Positions 52,518 through 61,492 are shown, counted from the first letter of the stretch. The stretch is 64,000 nucleotides of DNA from Nocardia paucivorans NBRC 100373 (GCF_000308675.1 NZ_BAGE01000053.1:62001-126000); one strand, 5' to 3'. Notes: generated by a model not told the origin, from the letters alone. Numbers and translations: made by a program.

Positions 52518-53486
52518 TTGACGACACAACGGACCGTGGTTCGGATTCTTGCCGGAGTGGCAGGACGCAGCCTAACCCTGATGGTCGGGATGGCGATCGG
52601 TGCAATGGACGCACTCACAGCCCGGCGAGACCAGATCATCCAGCAACCCGCCCCCGCGTTGCAGCCGGTCGTCGCGGGCGTGAGCGGAGGCGCGATCGCG
52701 GCCGCAGTGATAGCGCTAGGGATGACCCGCGACCAGGCCCGGCAGATCGCGATCGAACACCCCGAACAGAATGTCCTGGGCGAGAGGAGTTTTCGCGCCA
52801 TGCTGACTCGGCGCACCCTGTACCCGCAGCCACGAATTCGCGAACTCGCCCACGCGATCGTCGGTGACCGCACCTTCGCCGACTTCGCCCTCGACCCAAA
52901 AACTTCCGGACAGCAACCACACCAGACCGAGTCGTCTCTGCTCATCCCCGTCTACTCCGCCGAACACGGTACGCTCCTGCTGCCCCGGGACCTCCCGAAG
53001 CTGGGCCTGTCCGACCTGCCCGTCGCCGATGCGCTGGTCGCCGCCACCCGCATACCGGGAGCCTTGCCCGCAGCGGCGGGACTCGAGGACATCTTCGATG
53101 GCGGCTGCAAGTACCGAGTCCCGCATGACATCTTCGCCCCACACCCTGCCTTGATCCTGGACCTGTACGGGCCGGAACCACATGACAGCCGGGGAGGGCT
53201 GATTTTCCCTCTACTACATCCATCGTTGCCCGCAATCGCGCATCGTCCACGCCCTTTCCGCGACGAGACCCTGCGCGAGTCGACGATATTTGCCCATCAG
53301 CCCTACGGCGCGGCACTCAAAGCGCCCACACGGGCACCTGCAGAACTGTTCGACACCGGCTACGACATCACCACGACCTGGATCGATTCCCGCACCGACC
53401 ACGAACTCCTGAATATTCTCGACTCACACGTTCTCGGTCTTCCGACCGAAGCCGCCGCGGCCGATCGAATCCAGCCGATCGCCTGA
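52518..53486 (+). CDS. Patatin-like phospholipase
   Basis: A 322-residue patatin-fold acyl hydrolase. The nucleophile elbow VVAGVSGGAIAAAVI has Ser56, and the catalytic dyad Asp is Asp194 in LEDIFDGGCKYRVP. The N-terminal glycine-rich oxyanion loop (normally GGGxRG) is only loosely kept as RILAGVAGRSLTLMVGMAIG. TTG 52518 follows AAAGGA by six bases. Patatins hydrolyse lipids; with the atypical oxyanion loop, activity is uncertain. Neighbours are IS and TetR remnants. Confidence 0.82.
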   Translation: MTTQRTVVRILAGVAGRSLTLMVGMAIGAMDALTARRDQIIQQPAPALQPVVAGVSGGAIAAAVIALGMTRDQARQIAIEHPEQNVLGERSFRAMLTRRTLYPQPRIRELAHAIVGDRTFADFALDPKTSGQQPHQTESSLLIPVYSAEHGTLLLPRDLPKLGLSDLPVADALVAATRIPGALPAAAGLEDIFDGGCKYRVPHDIFAPHPALILDLYGPEPHDSRGGLIFPLLHPSLPAIAHRPRPFRDETLRESTIFAHQPYGAALKAPTRAPAELFDTGYDITTTWIDSRTDHELLNILDSHVLGLPTEAAAADRIQPIA

Positions 53487-53989
53487 CCGGCCATTCGACA
53501 GGAGCCGCGCCGTATACGAACAGATCACGAACCCGGCTCGGTTCGTCGCGGCGGATCCGTGATCGGCGTGTTCTGAGTTCCAGCGAGCCCCTCCCCCATC
53601 CCTCTCGACCAGAAGATCTCGGATCGGAGCTCGAGTGGAACCGACTGTTCCACTCCTACGGAAGCCCGCGCGGGATCGGCCACGTAGATGACCTGGCTCG
53701 TGAACACTGGTCACTACCCGAGGTACGCACGCTATATCCACGATGTCGACCGTAAGGACGACGAACAGTGGCAGTTCGAGATCGGCCTGGGCTCCGTTCT
53801 CGACGGCGTCGTAACTTGCCTGGTGATCCGTGACATCGTCTTGTGATCAGGGGCGGTTCGGCCGCGTCTTCGCTTTTGTTGTGTGTGGTTTGTTGAGGGA
53901 TATCTATATTTAGATGCGCATATCTACGTATGTGTTTATTTTAAGTTACCTACCGTGTCGGCGACAGCTTCCGAGGGAGCCGAACGGTA
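53487..53989. other. Gap with regulator remnant and AT-rich patch
   Basis: About 500 bases. It holds a TetR tail (53706-53846, listed separately) and, at 53890-53945, an AT-rich stretch with GATATCTATATTTAGATGCG and another ATATCTA, which could be an operator for the lost regulator or the promoter of the divergent membrane protein. Confidence 0.5.
53706..53846 (+). pseudogene. TetR C-terminal remnant
   Basis: The frame encodes NTGHYPRYARYIHDVDRKDD EQWQFEIGLGSVLDGVV and a stop soon after. The pattern FxxGLxxVLDGV with the preceding YPxxARY is the end of TetR_C_11-type regulators. No DNA-binding part is present. Confidence 0.65.
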
Positions 53990-54340
53990 TCACCGGGTGT
54001 CGAGATACTCGATGGAGGAGATCGTCAGCGTCGTTCCAGGCATGGCGATTGTCACCGCATCGGTGGCGGAATCCCATGTGACGCTGGTCTGTTCGGCCGC
54101 ATAGGGAATTCCGTATACCAATCCCCGGGTAGGTGAAGGCCCGATGAGCACCTCGTAGTCGGCGTGCAGGAACCCCGGTTTCGTGCGATGGTACACACAG
54201 TATGTGGCTCCTTGTTTCGGTATGCCACAACCGATCTCGACCTGGTCGAACATCAGCCGTGTTCCCACCCGATATCCGAGGACGATCACCGCCGACACGC
54301 CGATACACGCCACGAGAACAACTGCGCCACGGCGTATCAC
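53990..54340 (-). CDS. Small membrane-anchored or exported protein
   Basis: A 116-residue protein with one N-terminal hydrophobic helix (AVVLVACIGVSAVIVLGYRV), followed by a beta-rich extracytoplasmic part with two cysteines (IGCGIPKQGATYCVYH) likely to form a disulfide. No lipobox is visible. Family not recognised. It is divergent from the glycosidase gene. Confidence 0.7.
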   Translation of the reverse strand: MIRRGAVVLVACIGVSAVIVLGYRVGTRLMFDQVEIGCGIPKQGATYCVYHRTKPGFLHADYEVLIGPSPTRGLVYGIPYAAEQTSVTWDSATDAVTIAMPGTTLTISSIEYLDTR

Positions 54341-54509
54341 ACCTCGACGTTATTACAGCGCCACACCGCTCCCCTCCCCCGGTACATGCATCGCCTGCGA
54401 TACCACCATCTCCGTGACGGATCGGTCATTACGCTGTGCCCATAGTGGATCCCGTGGACAGCGGCCCGAACTGCGCTCATGGAGAAGCGGAAAGACAGGA
54501 CAGAACCCG

Positions 54510-55835
54510 ATGCGACCGCCCAACCGCCGCGAATTCTTGACCGCCTGCGCGGCCACCACCTCCGCCTTCCTGTTCGGCACCACACCGGCCCTGGCCCGAC
54601 CCGCTCCCCCGGCGCGCGTGGCACCGCTCGGACCCGATTTCCTCTGGGGTGTGGCGGCTTCCGGATTTCAGGCAGAGGGTAACGCTCCCGACAGCAACTG
54701 GACACGCTACATCGCCGCCGGAAAAACGCCGGATCCGTATCTGAATTCGGTGGACTTCCATTCGCGCTACGGCTCGGATATCGCCCTGGCCGCCCGGCTC
54801 GGGGTGCGGGTGTACCGCATCGGGATCGAATGGGCGCGAGTGCAGCCGCGGCCCGGTGAATGGGATGAGACCGGTTTCCGTTTCTACGACGATGTCGTCG
54901 CCACCATTCGCGCGGCGGGTATGCGCCCGATGATCACCCTCGACCACTGGGTCTACCCGGGGTGGGAGGTGGACCGGGGTGGCTGGCGCAATCCGGGTAT
55001 GGTCGACGACTGGCTCGCCAACGCGCGTCGGGTCGTCGATCGGTTCGCCCGCCACGACCCGCTGTGGATCACCTTCAACGAACCGGCCGTCTATATGCTC
55101 AACGAAGTGCGCCACGGCGGTATCTCCGCCACCGACCTGCCCACGATGCAGGACCGATTGGCCCGGGCTCATCTGGCCGTCTACGACCATATTCACCGTG
55201 TACAACCCGGTGCCATGGTCAGCAGTAACGTGGCCTACATCCCAGCGGTCGAGGACAGCGTAAACAAGGATTTCGTCACTCGGATCGACACCGCGCTCGA
55301 TTACATCGGTATCGATTACTACTACGGCATAACACCCGAGAACCTGTTCACCGATCCTCCGGATCCCGACAAGCTGTGGACCATGGCATTGCAGCCGGAA
55401 GGCATCTACTACGCGCTGGAACACTACGCCCGGACCTATCCCGACAAACCGCTATACATTGCGGAAAACGGGATGCCCACCGAGAACGGACGACCACGCA
55501 AGGACGGTTACACCCGCGCCGATCTGCTCCGCGACACCGTGTACTGGCTACAGCGCGCCAAGGCCGATGGCATGAACGTGATCGGCTACAACTACTGGAG
55601 CATCACCGACAACTACGAATGGGGTTCCTATACCCCCCGTTTCGGGCTCTACACCGTCGATGTGCTGACCGATCCGACACTGACCCGGCGCCCTACCGAC
55701 GCGGTCGCCGCCTATACCGCCATCACCCGGGACGGAGGGGTTCGGCCCGATTATCGCCCCACCAGGGCTCCGGCGAACTGTTCGCTCGTCGACGGGATGG
55801 TGAGCTGTATCGATCCGGTGGCCGTCCCCGCCTGA
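54510..55835 (+). CDS. Tat-exported glycoside hydrolase family 1 protein
   Basis: A 441-residue GH1 enzyme. Residues 1-30 are a Tat signal (PNRREFLTACAATTSAFLFG, cleavage near ALA-R). The (beta/alpha)8 barrel has FLWGVAASGFQAEG at the N-terminus, the acid/base Glu191 in WITFNEPAV and the nucleophile Glu319 in LYIAENGMP. NYWSITDNYEWGSYTPRFGL completes the active-site wall. So it is a catalytically complete retaining glycosidase acting outside the cytoplasm; beta-glucosidase is the usual activity, but the sugar is not predictable. ATG 54510 has AGGA nine bases upstream. The C-terminus has two cysteines (NCSLVDGMVSCID). Confidence 0.93.
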   Translation: MRPPNRREFLTACAATTSAFLFGTTPALARPAPPARVAPLGPDFLWGVAASGFQAEGNAPDSNWTRYIAAGKTPDPYLNSVDFHSRYGSDIALAARLGVRVYRIGIEWARVQPRPGEWDETGFRFYDDVVATIRAAGMRPMITLDHWVYPGWEVDRGGWRNPGMVDDWLANARRVVDRFARHDPLWITFNEPAVYMLNEVRHGGISATDLPTMQDRLARAHLAVYDHIHRVQPGAMVSSNVAYIPAVEDSVNKDFVTRIDTALDYIGIDYYYGITPENLFTDPPDPDKLWTMALQPEGIYYALEHYARTYPDKPLYIAENGMPTENGRPRKDGYTRADLLRDTVYWLQRAKADGMNVIGYNYWSITDNYEWGSYTPRFGLYTVDVLTDPTLTRRPTDAVAAYTAITRDGGVRPDYRPTRAPANCSLVDGMVSCIDPVAVPA

Positions 55836-55988
55836 GCGGCACCGGCTCGGCGATGGTGACCTATTCGGCACATCGAATGGCCGATAGGGCGCCTACCAGC
55901 GAGAACATCGATCTCCACGGAACCTGGACGAATTACACCGAGACCGAGCTTCCCGGCTCCGGTCGGTATGACGTGTAAGACTGACGTC

Positions 55989-57146
55989 GTGAACGGGGAG
56001 AACGAATCGGCCATCGACAGCGAACCGGAAGCCGCCGCTCGTCCCGAGCGGGGGGATGTGATCGGTGCCGGGATCATGTGGTTGGCCAAATGGTCGGTAT
56101 GCGTGGTCGCGATCGCCGCCGGAGCGTGGGTGATCGGAAAGATCACCGCCATGCTGTGGGTCGTCCTGCTACCGGTCCTGATCGCCACCGTGGTCGCGAC
56201 CGTGCTGTGGCCTCCGACGCGCACACTGGTTCGGGCCGGGCTGCGGCCGGGTCTGGCGGCCTCGTTGAGCGTGCTGGGGTTCCTGGCCGTACTGGCCGGA
56301 GTGATCGCATTGATCGTGCCGTCGGTAGTGGATCAGGTGCCCGCGCTGGCCGACAAGTCCACCGAAGGTATCAACACGGTACGCGACTGGTTGCAGGGTC
56401 CACCGCTGAACATCCGCGACGAACAGCTCAATTCGGCGGCCGAGGCGATTGTGTCGCGGCTGCAATCCAGTGCCGACCAGATCGCCTCGGGGGTGTTCAC
56501 CGGCGTCAGTACCGCCACCTCGGCGTTGATTGCGATATTCCTGGTACTGATCCTCGCGTTCTTCTTCGTCAAGGACGGGCCGCGGTTCCTGCCGTGGCTG
56601 CATCAAATCGTCGGTAGCCGGGGCGGTCGGCATCTCGAAGAGGTGCTGGTCCGGGTGTGGTCGGTTCTCGGTGGTTTCATCCGCACCCAGGCGTTGGTCA
56701 GTCTGATCGACGCGGTATTGATCGGATTGGGACTGGTTATTCTCGGCGTGCCACTGGCATTGGTGCTGGCGGTGCTCACCTTCCTGGGTGGTTTCATCCC
56801 GATGGTCGGCGCGTTCGTGGCCGGAGCGTTGGCAGTATTGGTCGCACTGGTCGGCAATGGTTTCACCACCGCACTGATCGTGCTCGGCATTATCGTGGCG
56901 GTGCAGCAGCTGGAGGGCAATGTGCTGCAACCGATCCTGCAGAGCCGCAGTATGAACCTGCACGCGGTGGTCGTTCTGCTGTCCGTGACGGCCGGCGCCT
57001 CGCTGTACGGCATCACCGGGGCCTTCCTCGCGGTGCCCGTGGTGGCGGTGGTAGCGGTGGTGATCCGATATATCGGTGAGCAGATCGATCTCGTCACCGC
57101 TCCCCCACCCTCACCTCTCGTCGCGGACGCCGATAAGGACGAGTAA
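55989..57146 (+). CDS. AI-2E family transporter
   Basis: A 385-residue polytopic membrane protein of the AI-2E/PerM family, with eight or so hydrophobic segments: four N-terminal (around GAWVIGKITAMLWVVLLPVL), a soluble loop (residues 110-170), and a C-terminal bundle with FFVKDGPRFLPWLHQI, LTFLGGFIPMVGAFVAGALA and QQLEGNVLQPILQSRSMNLH. Members export autoinducer-2-like or other substrates, or act as Na+/H+ antiporters; the substrate is unknown. GTG 55989 is preferred. The 3' end overlaps the convergent TetR gene by 36 bases. Confidence 0.92.
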   Translation: MNGENESAIDSEPEAAARPERGDVIGAGIMWLAKWSVCVVAIAAGAWVIGKITAMLWVVLLPVLIATVVATVLWPPTRTLVRAGLRPGLAASLSVLGFLAVLAGVIALIVPSVVDQVPALADKSTEGINTVRDWLQGPPLNIRDEQLNSAAEAIVSRLQSSADQIASGVFTGVSTATSALIAIFLVLILAFFFVKDGPRFLPWLHQIVGSRGGRHLEEVLVRVWSVLGGFIRTQALVSLIDAVLIGLGLVILGVPLALVLAVLTFLGGFIPMVGAFVAGALAVLVALVGNGFTTALIVLGIIVAVQQLEGNVLQPILQSRSMNLHAVVVLLSVTAGASLYGITGAFLAVPVVAVVAVVIRYIGEQIDLVTAPPPSPLVADADKDE

Positions 57147-57812
57147 CGCATCCAGGTGCAGTTCGAAGACCTGATCTCGATCGGTGAAGGTATCGACGCC
57201 GTACATATCGAAGACATCGAAGTTCACGGCGCCGAACAAGGCACACCATACGGTGAGCCCGCGGGCGAGCAGCCATTCGGGTAGATCGGGGGCGAATTCG
57301 TCACGGATACGAACGAAGTCCTCGGCCAATGGACCGGAGAGGGGGGTGATATCTCGGGGAGGGGTGAGCAGATGGCGTTGGTAGGCCTGTTCGAACAGGC
57401 GCAGCAGCGTGGCGATCACCCGGGTTCCGGGAACGACGGTGTGCTCTGCAGGCGCGTGGTAGCCGGGAACCGGGGTGCCGAACAGAAGCCCATACCAGGC
57501 GGGTTCGGCCAGGGCCCAGGCGCGTATGGCCCGGCCGGTGGCGCGAAAACGTTCGATCGGGTCGTCAGGGGCGGCGGCCACGGCGGCGTCGACGGCATCA
57601 CCGAGGGTGTCGTAACCGTCCACGACGAGCATGGTGAGCAGTTCGTCACGGCTGCGGACGTAACGGTAGACGGCCGAGGACACCACGCCGAGTTCCCGGG
57701 CGACGGCACGTAACGACAGGGCCGTGGCGCCGTGGGTGGCCAGATGCTCGCGGGCTATGCGCTTGATATCGGCGAGGGTCTGGGCACGGGCACGAGCACG
57801 GGGGGTTGTCAT
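57111..57812 (-). CDS. TetR/AcrR family regulator (WHG-type)
   Basis: A 233-residue TetR regulator. Helix-turn-helix MTTPRARARAQTLADIKRIA, LRAVARELGVVSSAVYRYVR; the C-terminal domain is the TetR_C_13 type (WHG replaced by CALFGAVNFDVF). ATG 57812 is chosen over the longer frame. The overlapping end suggests tight packing rather than co-regulation with the AI-2E gene; the likely operator lies at 57837-57866. Confidence 0.9.
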   Translation of the reverse strand: MTTPRARARAQTLADIKRIAREHLATHGATALSLRAVARELGVVSSAVYRYVRSRDELLTMLVVDGYDTLGDAVDAAVAAAPDDPIERFRATGRAIRAWALAEPAWYGLLFGTPVPGYHAPAEHTVVPGTRVIATLLRLFEQAYQRHLLTPPRDITPLSGPLAEDFVRIRDEFAPDLPEWLLARGLTVWCALFGAVNFDVFDMYGVDTFTDRDQVFELHLDALLVLIGVRDER

Positions 57813-57836
57813 GGTGTCAGCGTGGACCACAATAGA

Positions 57837-57866
57837 GAGCACTGTCAACAGTAGAGATCAGTGCTC
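57837..57866. promoter_or_regulatory. Inverted repeat upstream of the TetR gene
   Basis: GAGCACTG (57837-57844) and CAGTGCTC (57859-57866) are exact inverted copies 14 bases apart, with a nested ACTGT/ACAGT. They lie 25 bases before the TetR start, suited to autoregulation. Confidence 0.6.
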
Positions 57867-57941
57867 TGCCGATACGAGGGGGATGAACCGGCCCGGATCC
57901 GAGCGGACCCTGACGCTTTCCGGGGGCGCAGACGACCGAGG

Positions 57942-58679
57942 CTACAGCGACCCCGAGGAAACGTCTTCCGAATCGTCGGTGGACGATGCCGCGGTACCTG
58001 CCTCGAGGTCACGTACCGCACGCTCGATCTCGTCGGCGAGGGTCGCACCCGCCACCTCCCAGGCGGCGGCCCGGAAGCGATCACGGAAACGACTCAGATC
58101 GACACCGAGCGCTTCACCTCCGTAGCTGGTACCGATCGCGTCTCGGAAGATGCCCACGATCTCATCGGCCAACCGAGCGATACGGGTACGGATCAGACCG
58201 CGCAGAGTTTCACTGAGCGCGACATCGGTGCCGACATCGTAGAGAATGAGGGCGCCATTGAGCATGGCACGGTCGGGGATGTGCCACAGGTCGCCGCGAC
58301 GTTCGAGATAGCGGGCGGCGATGAGTTCGTCCAGAATCTCCGGACGCCGATCACCGAGCAGTTCGGACAGGGCGGCATCGTCGACGAGTTCCGACGGTTC
58401 GGTGGGGCGATCGGGGCGGCGGGGATCGAACACGGCGCGCCAATCGGCATCACCGGAACGGCCCTCGGCGGCGAGGACTTCGGCGATGGCATCCAAACGG
58501 AGCCCGCGAGCCTGTAGGGCGGCGATACCGCGTAGGCGCTCGAGATGTTCGTCCCCGTAGACGACGGCCTTTCCGGCACGTTTGGGCTTGGGTAGGAGGC
58601 CGAGCGAATGGTAGTAGCGGATGGTGCGCGCCGGAACCCCGCTGTGGTCGGCGAGTTGAGTGCGGCTGTATCGGGGCAC
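57942..58679 (-). CDS. MerR family transcriptional regulator
   Basis: A 245-residue MerR regulator. Helix-turn-helix at the start (YSRTQLADHSGVPARTIRYY, GLLPKPKRAGKAVVYG), followed by a long C-terminal domain (residues 80-245) predicted to be helical, much longer than classic MerR sensors and without cysteines. GTG 58679 is preferred; ATG 58703 is possible. Divergent from choD, with a palindrome overlapping the choD -35 box, so it probably controls choD. Confidence 0.9.
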   Translation of the reverse strand: MPRYSRTQLADHSGVPARTIRYYHSLGLLPKPKRAGKAVVYGDEHLERLRGIAALQARGLRLDAIAEVLAAEGRSGDADWRAVFDPRRPDRPTEPSELVDDAALSELLGDRRPEILDELIAARYLERRGDLWHIPDRAMLNGALILYDVGTDVALSETLRGLIRTRIARLADEIVGIFRDAIGTSYGGEALGVDLSRFRDRFRAAAWEVAGATLADEIERAVRDLEAGTAASSTDDSEDVSSGSL

Positions 58680-58711
58680 GCGACCAGCATAGAGAGCCTG
58701 CATCCCCTTCG

Positions 58712-58740
58712 TTGACAGTTGACACTGTCGTCATTAGCGT
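58712..58740 (+). promoter_or_regulatory. choD promoter with overlapping palindrome
   Basis: TTGACA (58712-58717) and TAGCGT (58735-58740) are spaced by 17 bases, a near-consensus promoter. GACAGT-TGAC-ACTGTC (58714-58729) overlaps the -35 element and the spacer. The start codon follows 43 bases later. Confidence 0.75.
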
Positions 58741-58782
58741 AACGCGCGTCACCGTCGACCCGAGCCGAGGAGATGTGTCCGT

Positions 58783-60519
58783 ATGTCCGAATCCCCGCAG
58801 GACTTCGATGTCCTCATCATCGGTTCCGGGTTCGGCGGAAGTGTCACGGCATTGCGGCTGGTGGAGAAGGGATACCGAGTGGGTGTCCTCGAGGCCGGTC
58901 GCCGCTTCGCCGATGACGAACTGCCGAAAACCAGCTGGAACCTGCGCAAGTTCCTGTGGGCGCCCAAACTGGGCTGCTATGGAATCCAACGGATCCACCC
59001 GCTGCGGAATGTGCTGATCCTCGGCGGGGCCGGTGTGGGTGGCGGTTCGTTGAACTACGCCAACACCTTGTACGTGCCGCCGGAACCGTTCTTCCAGGAC
59101 GCGCAGTGGCGCGATATCACCGACTGGCGCGACGAGCTGAGCCCCTACTACGAGCAGGCGAAGCGAATGCTCGGCGTGGTGCAGAACCCGCATATGACCC
59201 CGGCCGACGAGATCTTCAAACAGGTCGCCGAGGACATGGGCGTCGGCGATACCTTCGTGCAGACCCCGGTCGGGGTGTTCTTCGGCGAACCCGGCAAGAC
59301 CGTGGACGACCCCTATTTCGGCGGCGTGGGTCCATCTCGCACGGGCTGCGTCGAATGCGGTGACTGTATGGTCGGCTGCAAATACGGTGCCAAGAACACT
59401 TTGGTGAAGAACTATCTGTACCTCGCGGAACAGGCCGGGGCGCAGGTCATTCCGATGTCCACCGTCACCGAATTGCGTCCCCGCGACAATGGCGGCTGGG
59501 AGGTGACGGCGGTGCGCACCGGCGCCTGGTTCCGCAAGAATCCGACCGTTTACCGCGCCGACCAGGTGGTGCTGGCGGCGGGCACCCTGGGCACCCAACG
59601 ACTGCTCCACGCCATGCGCGATCGCGGAGTGCTACCGGACCTGTCCGATCGGCTGGGCGTACTCACCCGCACCAACTCCGAATCCATCGTCGGCGCGGCC
59701 ACCAAGAAGGTGGTGCCCGGCACCGATTTCACCAAGGGCGTGGCGATCACCTCGTCGATCCATCCGACCCCGGACACCCATATCGAACCGGTGCGCTACG
59801 GCAAGGGATCGAACGCCATGGGGTTGTTGCAGACTCTGATGGTCGACGGTGGGGGGCGGATCCCGCGGTGGCTGCGATTCCTCGGGCTCGTACTGCGGCA
59901 TCCACTGACGCTGCTGCGTTTTCTGAGCGTGCGGAATTGGAGCGAGCGCACCATCATCTCGCTGGTCATGCAGCATCTGGACAATTCGATCACCACGTAC
60001 ACCAAACGCGGTCTGTTCGGCCGGAAGCTGACCAGCAGGCAGGGACACGGGCAACCGAATCCCACCTGGATTCCGGTCGGCAACGAGGTGACCCGTCGGG
60101 TGGCCGACCGAATCGGCGGTGTGGCCGGCGGGACCTGGGGAGAGGTATTCGATATACCGCTCACCGCGCACTTCCTGGGTGGTGCGGTGATCGGCGCCGA
60201 CCGCGAGTCCGGGGTCATCGACGCCTACCACCGGGTATTCGGGTACCCGACCCTGAGCGTGGTCGACGGGGCGGCGGTCTCGGCGAATCTGGGGGTGAAC
60301 CCGTCGCTGACCATTACCGCGCAGGCCGAACGGGCCGCCGCGTACTGGCCGAACAAGGGTGAAAAGGACAACCGTCCGCCGCAGGGAGAAGCGTATCGAC
60401 GTATCGCGCCGGTCGCGCCGATACGTCCGGTGGTGCCGGCGTCGGCGCCCGCCGCGCTGCGGCTGCCGATCGTGCCGGTAGCGGCCCGGGATCGGGACGG
60501 AGCCGATACCGCGGGCTGA
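58783..60519 (+). CDS. choD: Cholesterol oxidase-type GMC oxidoreductase
   Basis: A 578-residue FAD enzyme of the mycobacterial/nocardial ChoD group. The Rossmann loop is VLIIGSGFGGSVTALRLVEK; LGGAGVGGGSLNYANTLYVP is the second FAD-contact motif; GGAVIGADRESGVIDAYHRV FGYP and VNPSLTITAQAERAA form the C-terminal FAD and active-site region. Cys189, 192, 195 and 199 (GCVECGDCMVGCKYGAKNT) have C-x2-C-x2-C-x3-C spacing, the pattern of a [4Fe-4S] cluster. No signal peptide is present, so the enzyme is probably cytoplasmic or membrane-associated. It should oxidise a 3-hydroxysteroid or similar alcohol; ChoD proteins are not always true cholesterol oxidases (established caveat). Confidence 0.92.
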   Translation: MSESPQDFDVLIIGSGFGGSVTALRLVEKGYRVGVLEAGRRFADDELPKTSWNLRKFLWAPKLGCYGIQRIHPLRNVLILGGAGVGGGSLNYANTLYVPPEPFFQDAQWRDITDWRDELSPYYEQAKRMLGVVQNPHMTPADEIFKQVAEDMGVGDTFVQTPVGVFFGEPGKTVDDPYFGGVGPSRTGCVECGDCMVGCKYGAKNTLVKNYLYLAEQAGAQVIPMSTVTELRPRDNGGWEVTAVRTGAWFRKNPTVYRADQVVLAAGTLGTQRLLHAMRDRGVLPDLSDRLGVLTRTNSESIVGAATKKVVPGTDFTKGVAITSSIHPTPDTHIEPVRYGKGSNAMGLLQTLMVDGGGRIPRWLRFLGLVLRHPLTLLRFLSVRNWSERTIISLVMQHLDNSITTYTKRGLFGRKLTSRQGHGQPNPTWIPVGNEVTRRVADRIGGVAGGTWGEVFDIPLTAHFLGGAVIGADRESGVIDAYHRVFGYPTLSVVDGAAVSANLGVNPSLTITAQAERAAAYWPNKGEKDNRPPQGEAYRRIAPVAPIRPVVPASAPAALRLPIVPVAARDRDGADTAG

Positions 60520-60536
60520 GTCCCGCGGTGGCGCTT

Positions 60537-60585
60537 CATCGGCCGGCGATACCGCGCATCCACTGCGCGGTATCGCCGGCCGATG
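60537..60585. terminator. Bidirectional terminator, 21-bp perfect stem
   Basis: A perfect 21-bp inverted repeat (60537-60557 and 60565-60585) with a 7-base loop ATCCACT lies between the convergent choD and thioesterase genes. There is no T tract; GC-rich hairpins of this kind serve as terminators in actinobacteria. Confidence 0.88.
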
Positions 60586-60590
60586 CGGTA

Positions 60591-61412
60591 TCAGTCCTTG
60601 AAGTAGACGATCTGGTGGGTGGTGGCGAGCAGGGCGCCGTCACTGCCCCACAAGTGACCGGACTGGTCGAAGTAGCCCCGGTTGAAACGGTGGGAACGGG
60701 CACGGGCCAGGACGAAATCGGCCCCTTGGAGGGCCAGTTGGTCGGCGTCGACGTGGAAGTAGACGGTGAGCGATATGGTGCCGGCCGGCATGTACCGACC
60801 ACGGCGCAGAAAGATCCGCGGATAGAAGATATCCGCCATGGCGGTCAATGCCGGGAAGTCGAGCGGGCGGAGTGGACGATCGCGCACCCACAATGTCGAC
60901 GTGGAGTCCGGACACTCGGCGGCCTCGGTCTCCGGCACGGCACCGTCCACGAACCGCATCTCGTAGTTGCGCGCCCAGTTGACGAACTCCGGGAAGCCGT
61001 GGGCGGGCAGGTCGTCGGGCATGGGGACCTGAGGCATGGGTTGTTCGGTATCCGACCAGGTGTCGCGGCGGATACCGAAGACTGCCGTGGCGGTGGTGGT
61101 GACGATACCGTCCTGGGTGAGTTCGAGCCGCCAGTGCTGATTGGTGCGGTTGGTGCGGACCGCGGCGGCATCGATCTCGAATTCCCCGTCGGCGATGGGG
61201 CCCGCGAAGTTTACGGTGAGGGCGAGTGGGTCACCGAATCGGTCGGGGTGTTCCTGGACGGCGCGGATCAGGGTCGCGGCGGTGGCGCCACCGAAGGGGC
61301 CGACCATATTCGCGTATTCGGCTCGGGTCCGCCCGAATGTCCTGCCGCCTTCGGCCCGAACCGGGGCGGTGGCGGTATCGAACGGATGGGGTGGGGCATC
61401 GATCTCGGTCAC
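60591..61412 (-). CDS. Acyl-CoA thioesterase, double hotdog (TesB-like)
   Basis: A 273-residue protein of two tandem hotdog domains. The first half has YANMVGPFGGATAATLIRAV and VNFAGPIADGEFEIDAAAVR then TNRTNQHWRLELTQDG; the second has FPALTAMADIFYPRIFLRRG, GTISLTVYFHVDADQLALQG and HRFNRGYFDQSGHLWGSDGA. Both match actinobacterial acyl-CoA thioesterase II-type proteins. It hydrolyses acyl-CoA to acid and CoA. GTG 61412 is chosen because AGGAG lies five bases upstream. Divergent from the TetR gene with a small palindrome between. Confidence 0.9.
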   Translation of the reverse strand: MTEIDAPPHPFDTATAPVRAEGGRTFGRTRAEYANMVGPFGGATAATLIRAVQEHPDRFGDPLALTVNFAGPIADGEFEIDAAAVRTNRTNQHWRLELTQDGIVTTTATAVFGIRRDTWSDTEQPMPQVPMPDDLPAHGFPEFVNWARNYEMRFVDGAVPETEAAECPDSTSTLWVRDRPLRPLDFPALTAMADIFYPRIFLRRGRYMPAGTISLTVYFHVDADQLALQGADFVLARARSHRFNRGYFDQSGHLWGSDGALLATTHQIVYFKD

Positions 61413-61449
61413 GAGCACTCCTGTGTGGGGTGATGCGTACAGTTTATAA

Positions 61450-61463
61450 GTATGACAACATAC
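61450..61463. promoter_or_regulatory. Operator-like palindrome between thioesterase and TetR genes
   Basis: GTATG-ACAA-CATAC (61450-61463) lies in an AT-rich island containing TTATAAG, between divergent starts. It is a short but suitable TetR binding site that could control both genes. Confidence 0.6.
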
Positions 61464-61492
61464 ATAGGAACTACTGGCAACGAGGACAGGTG

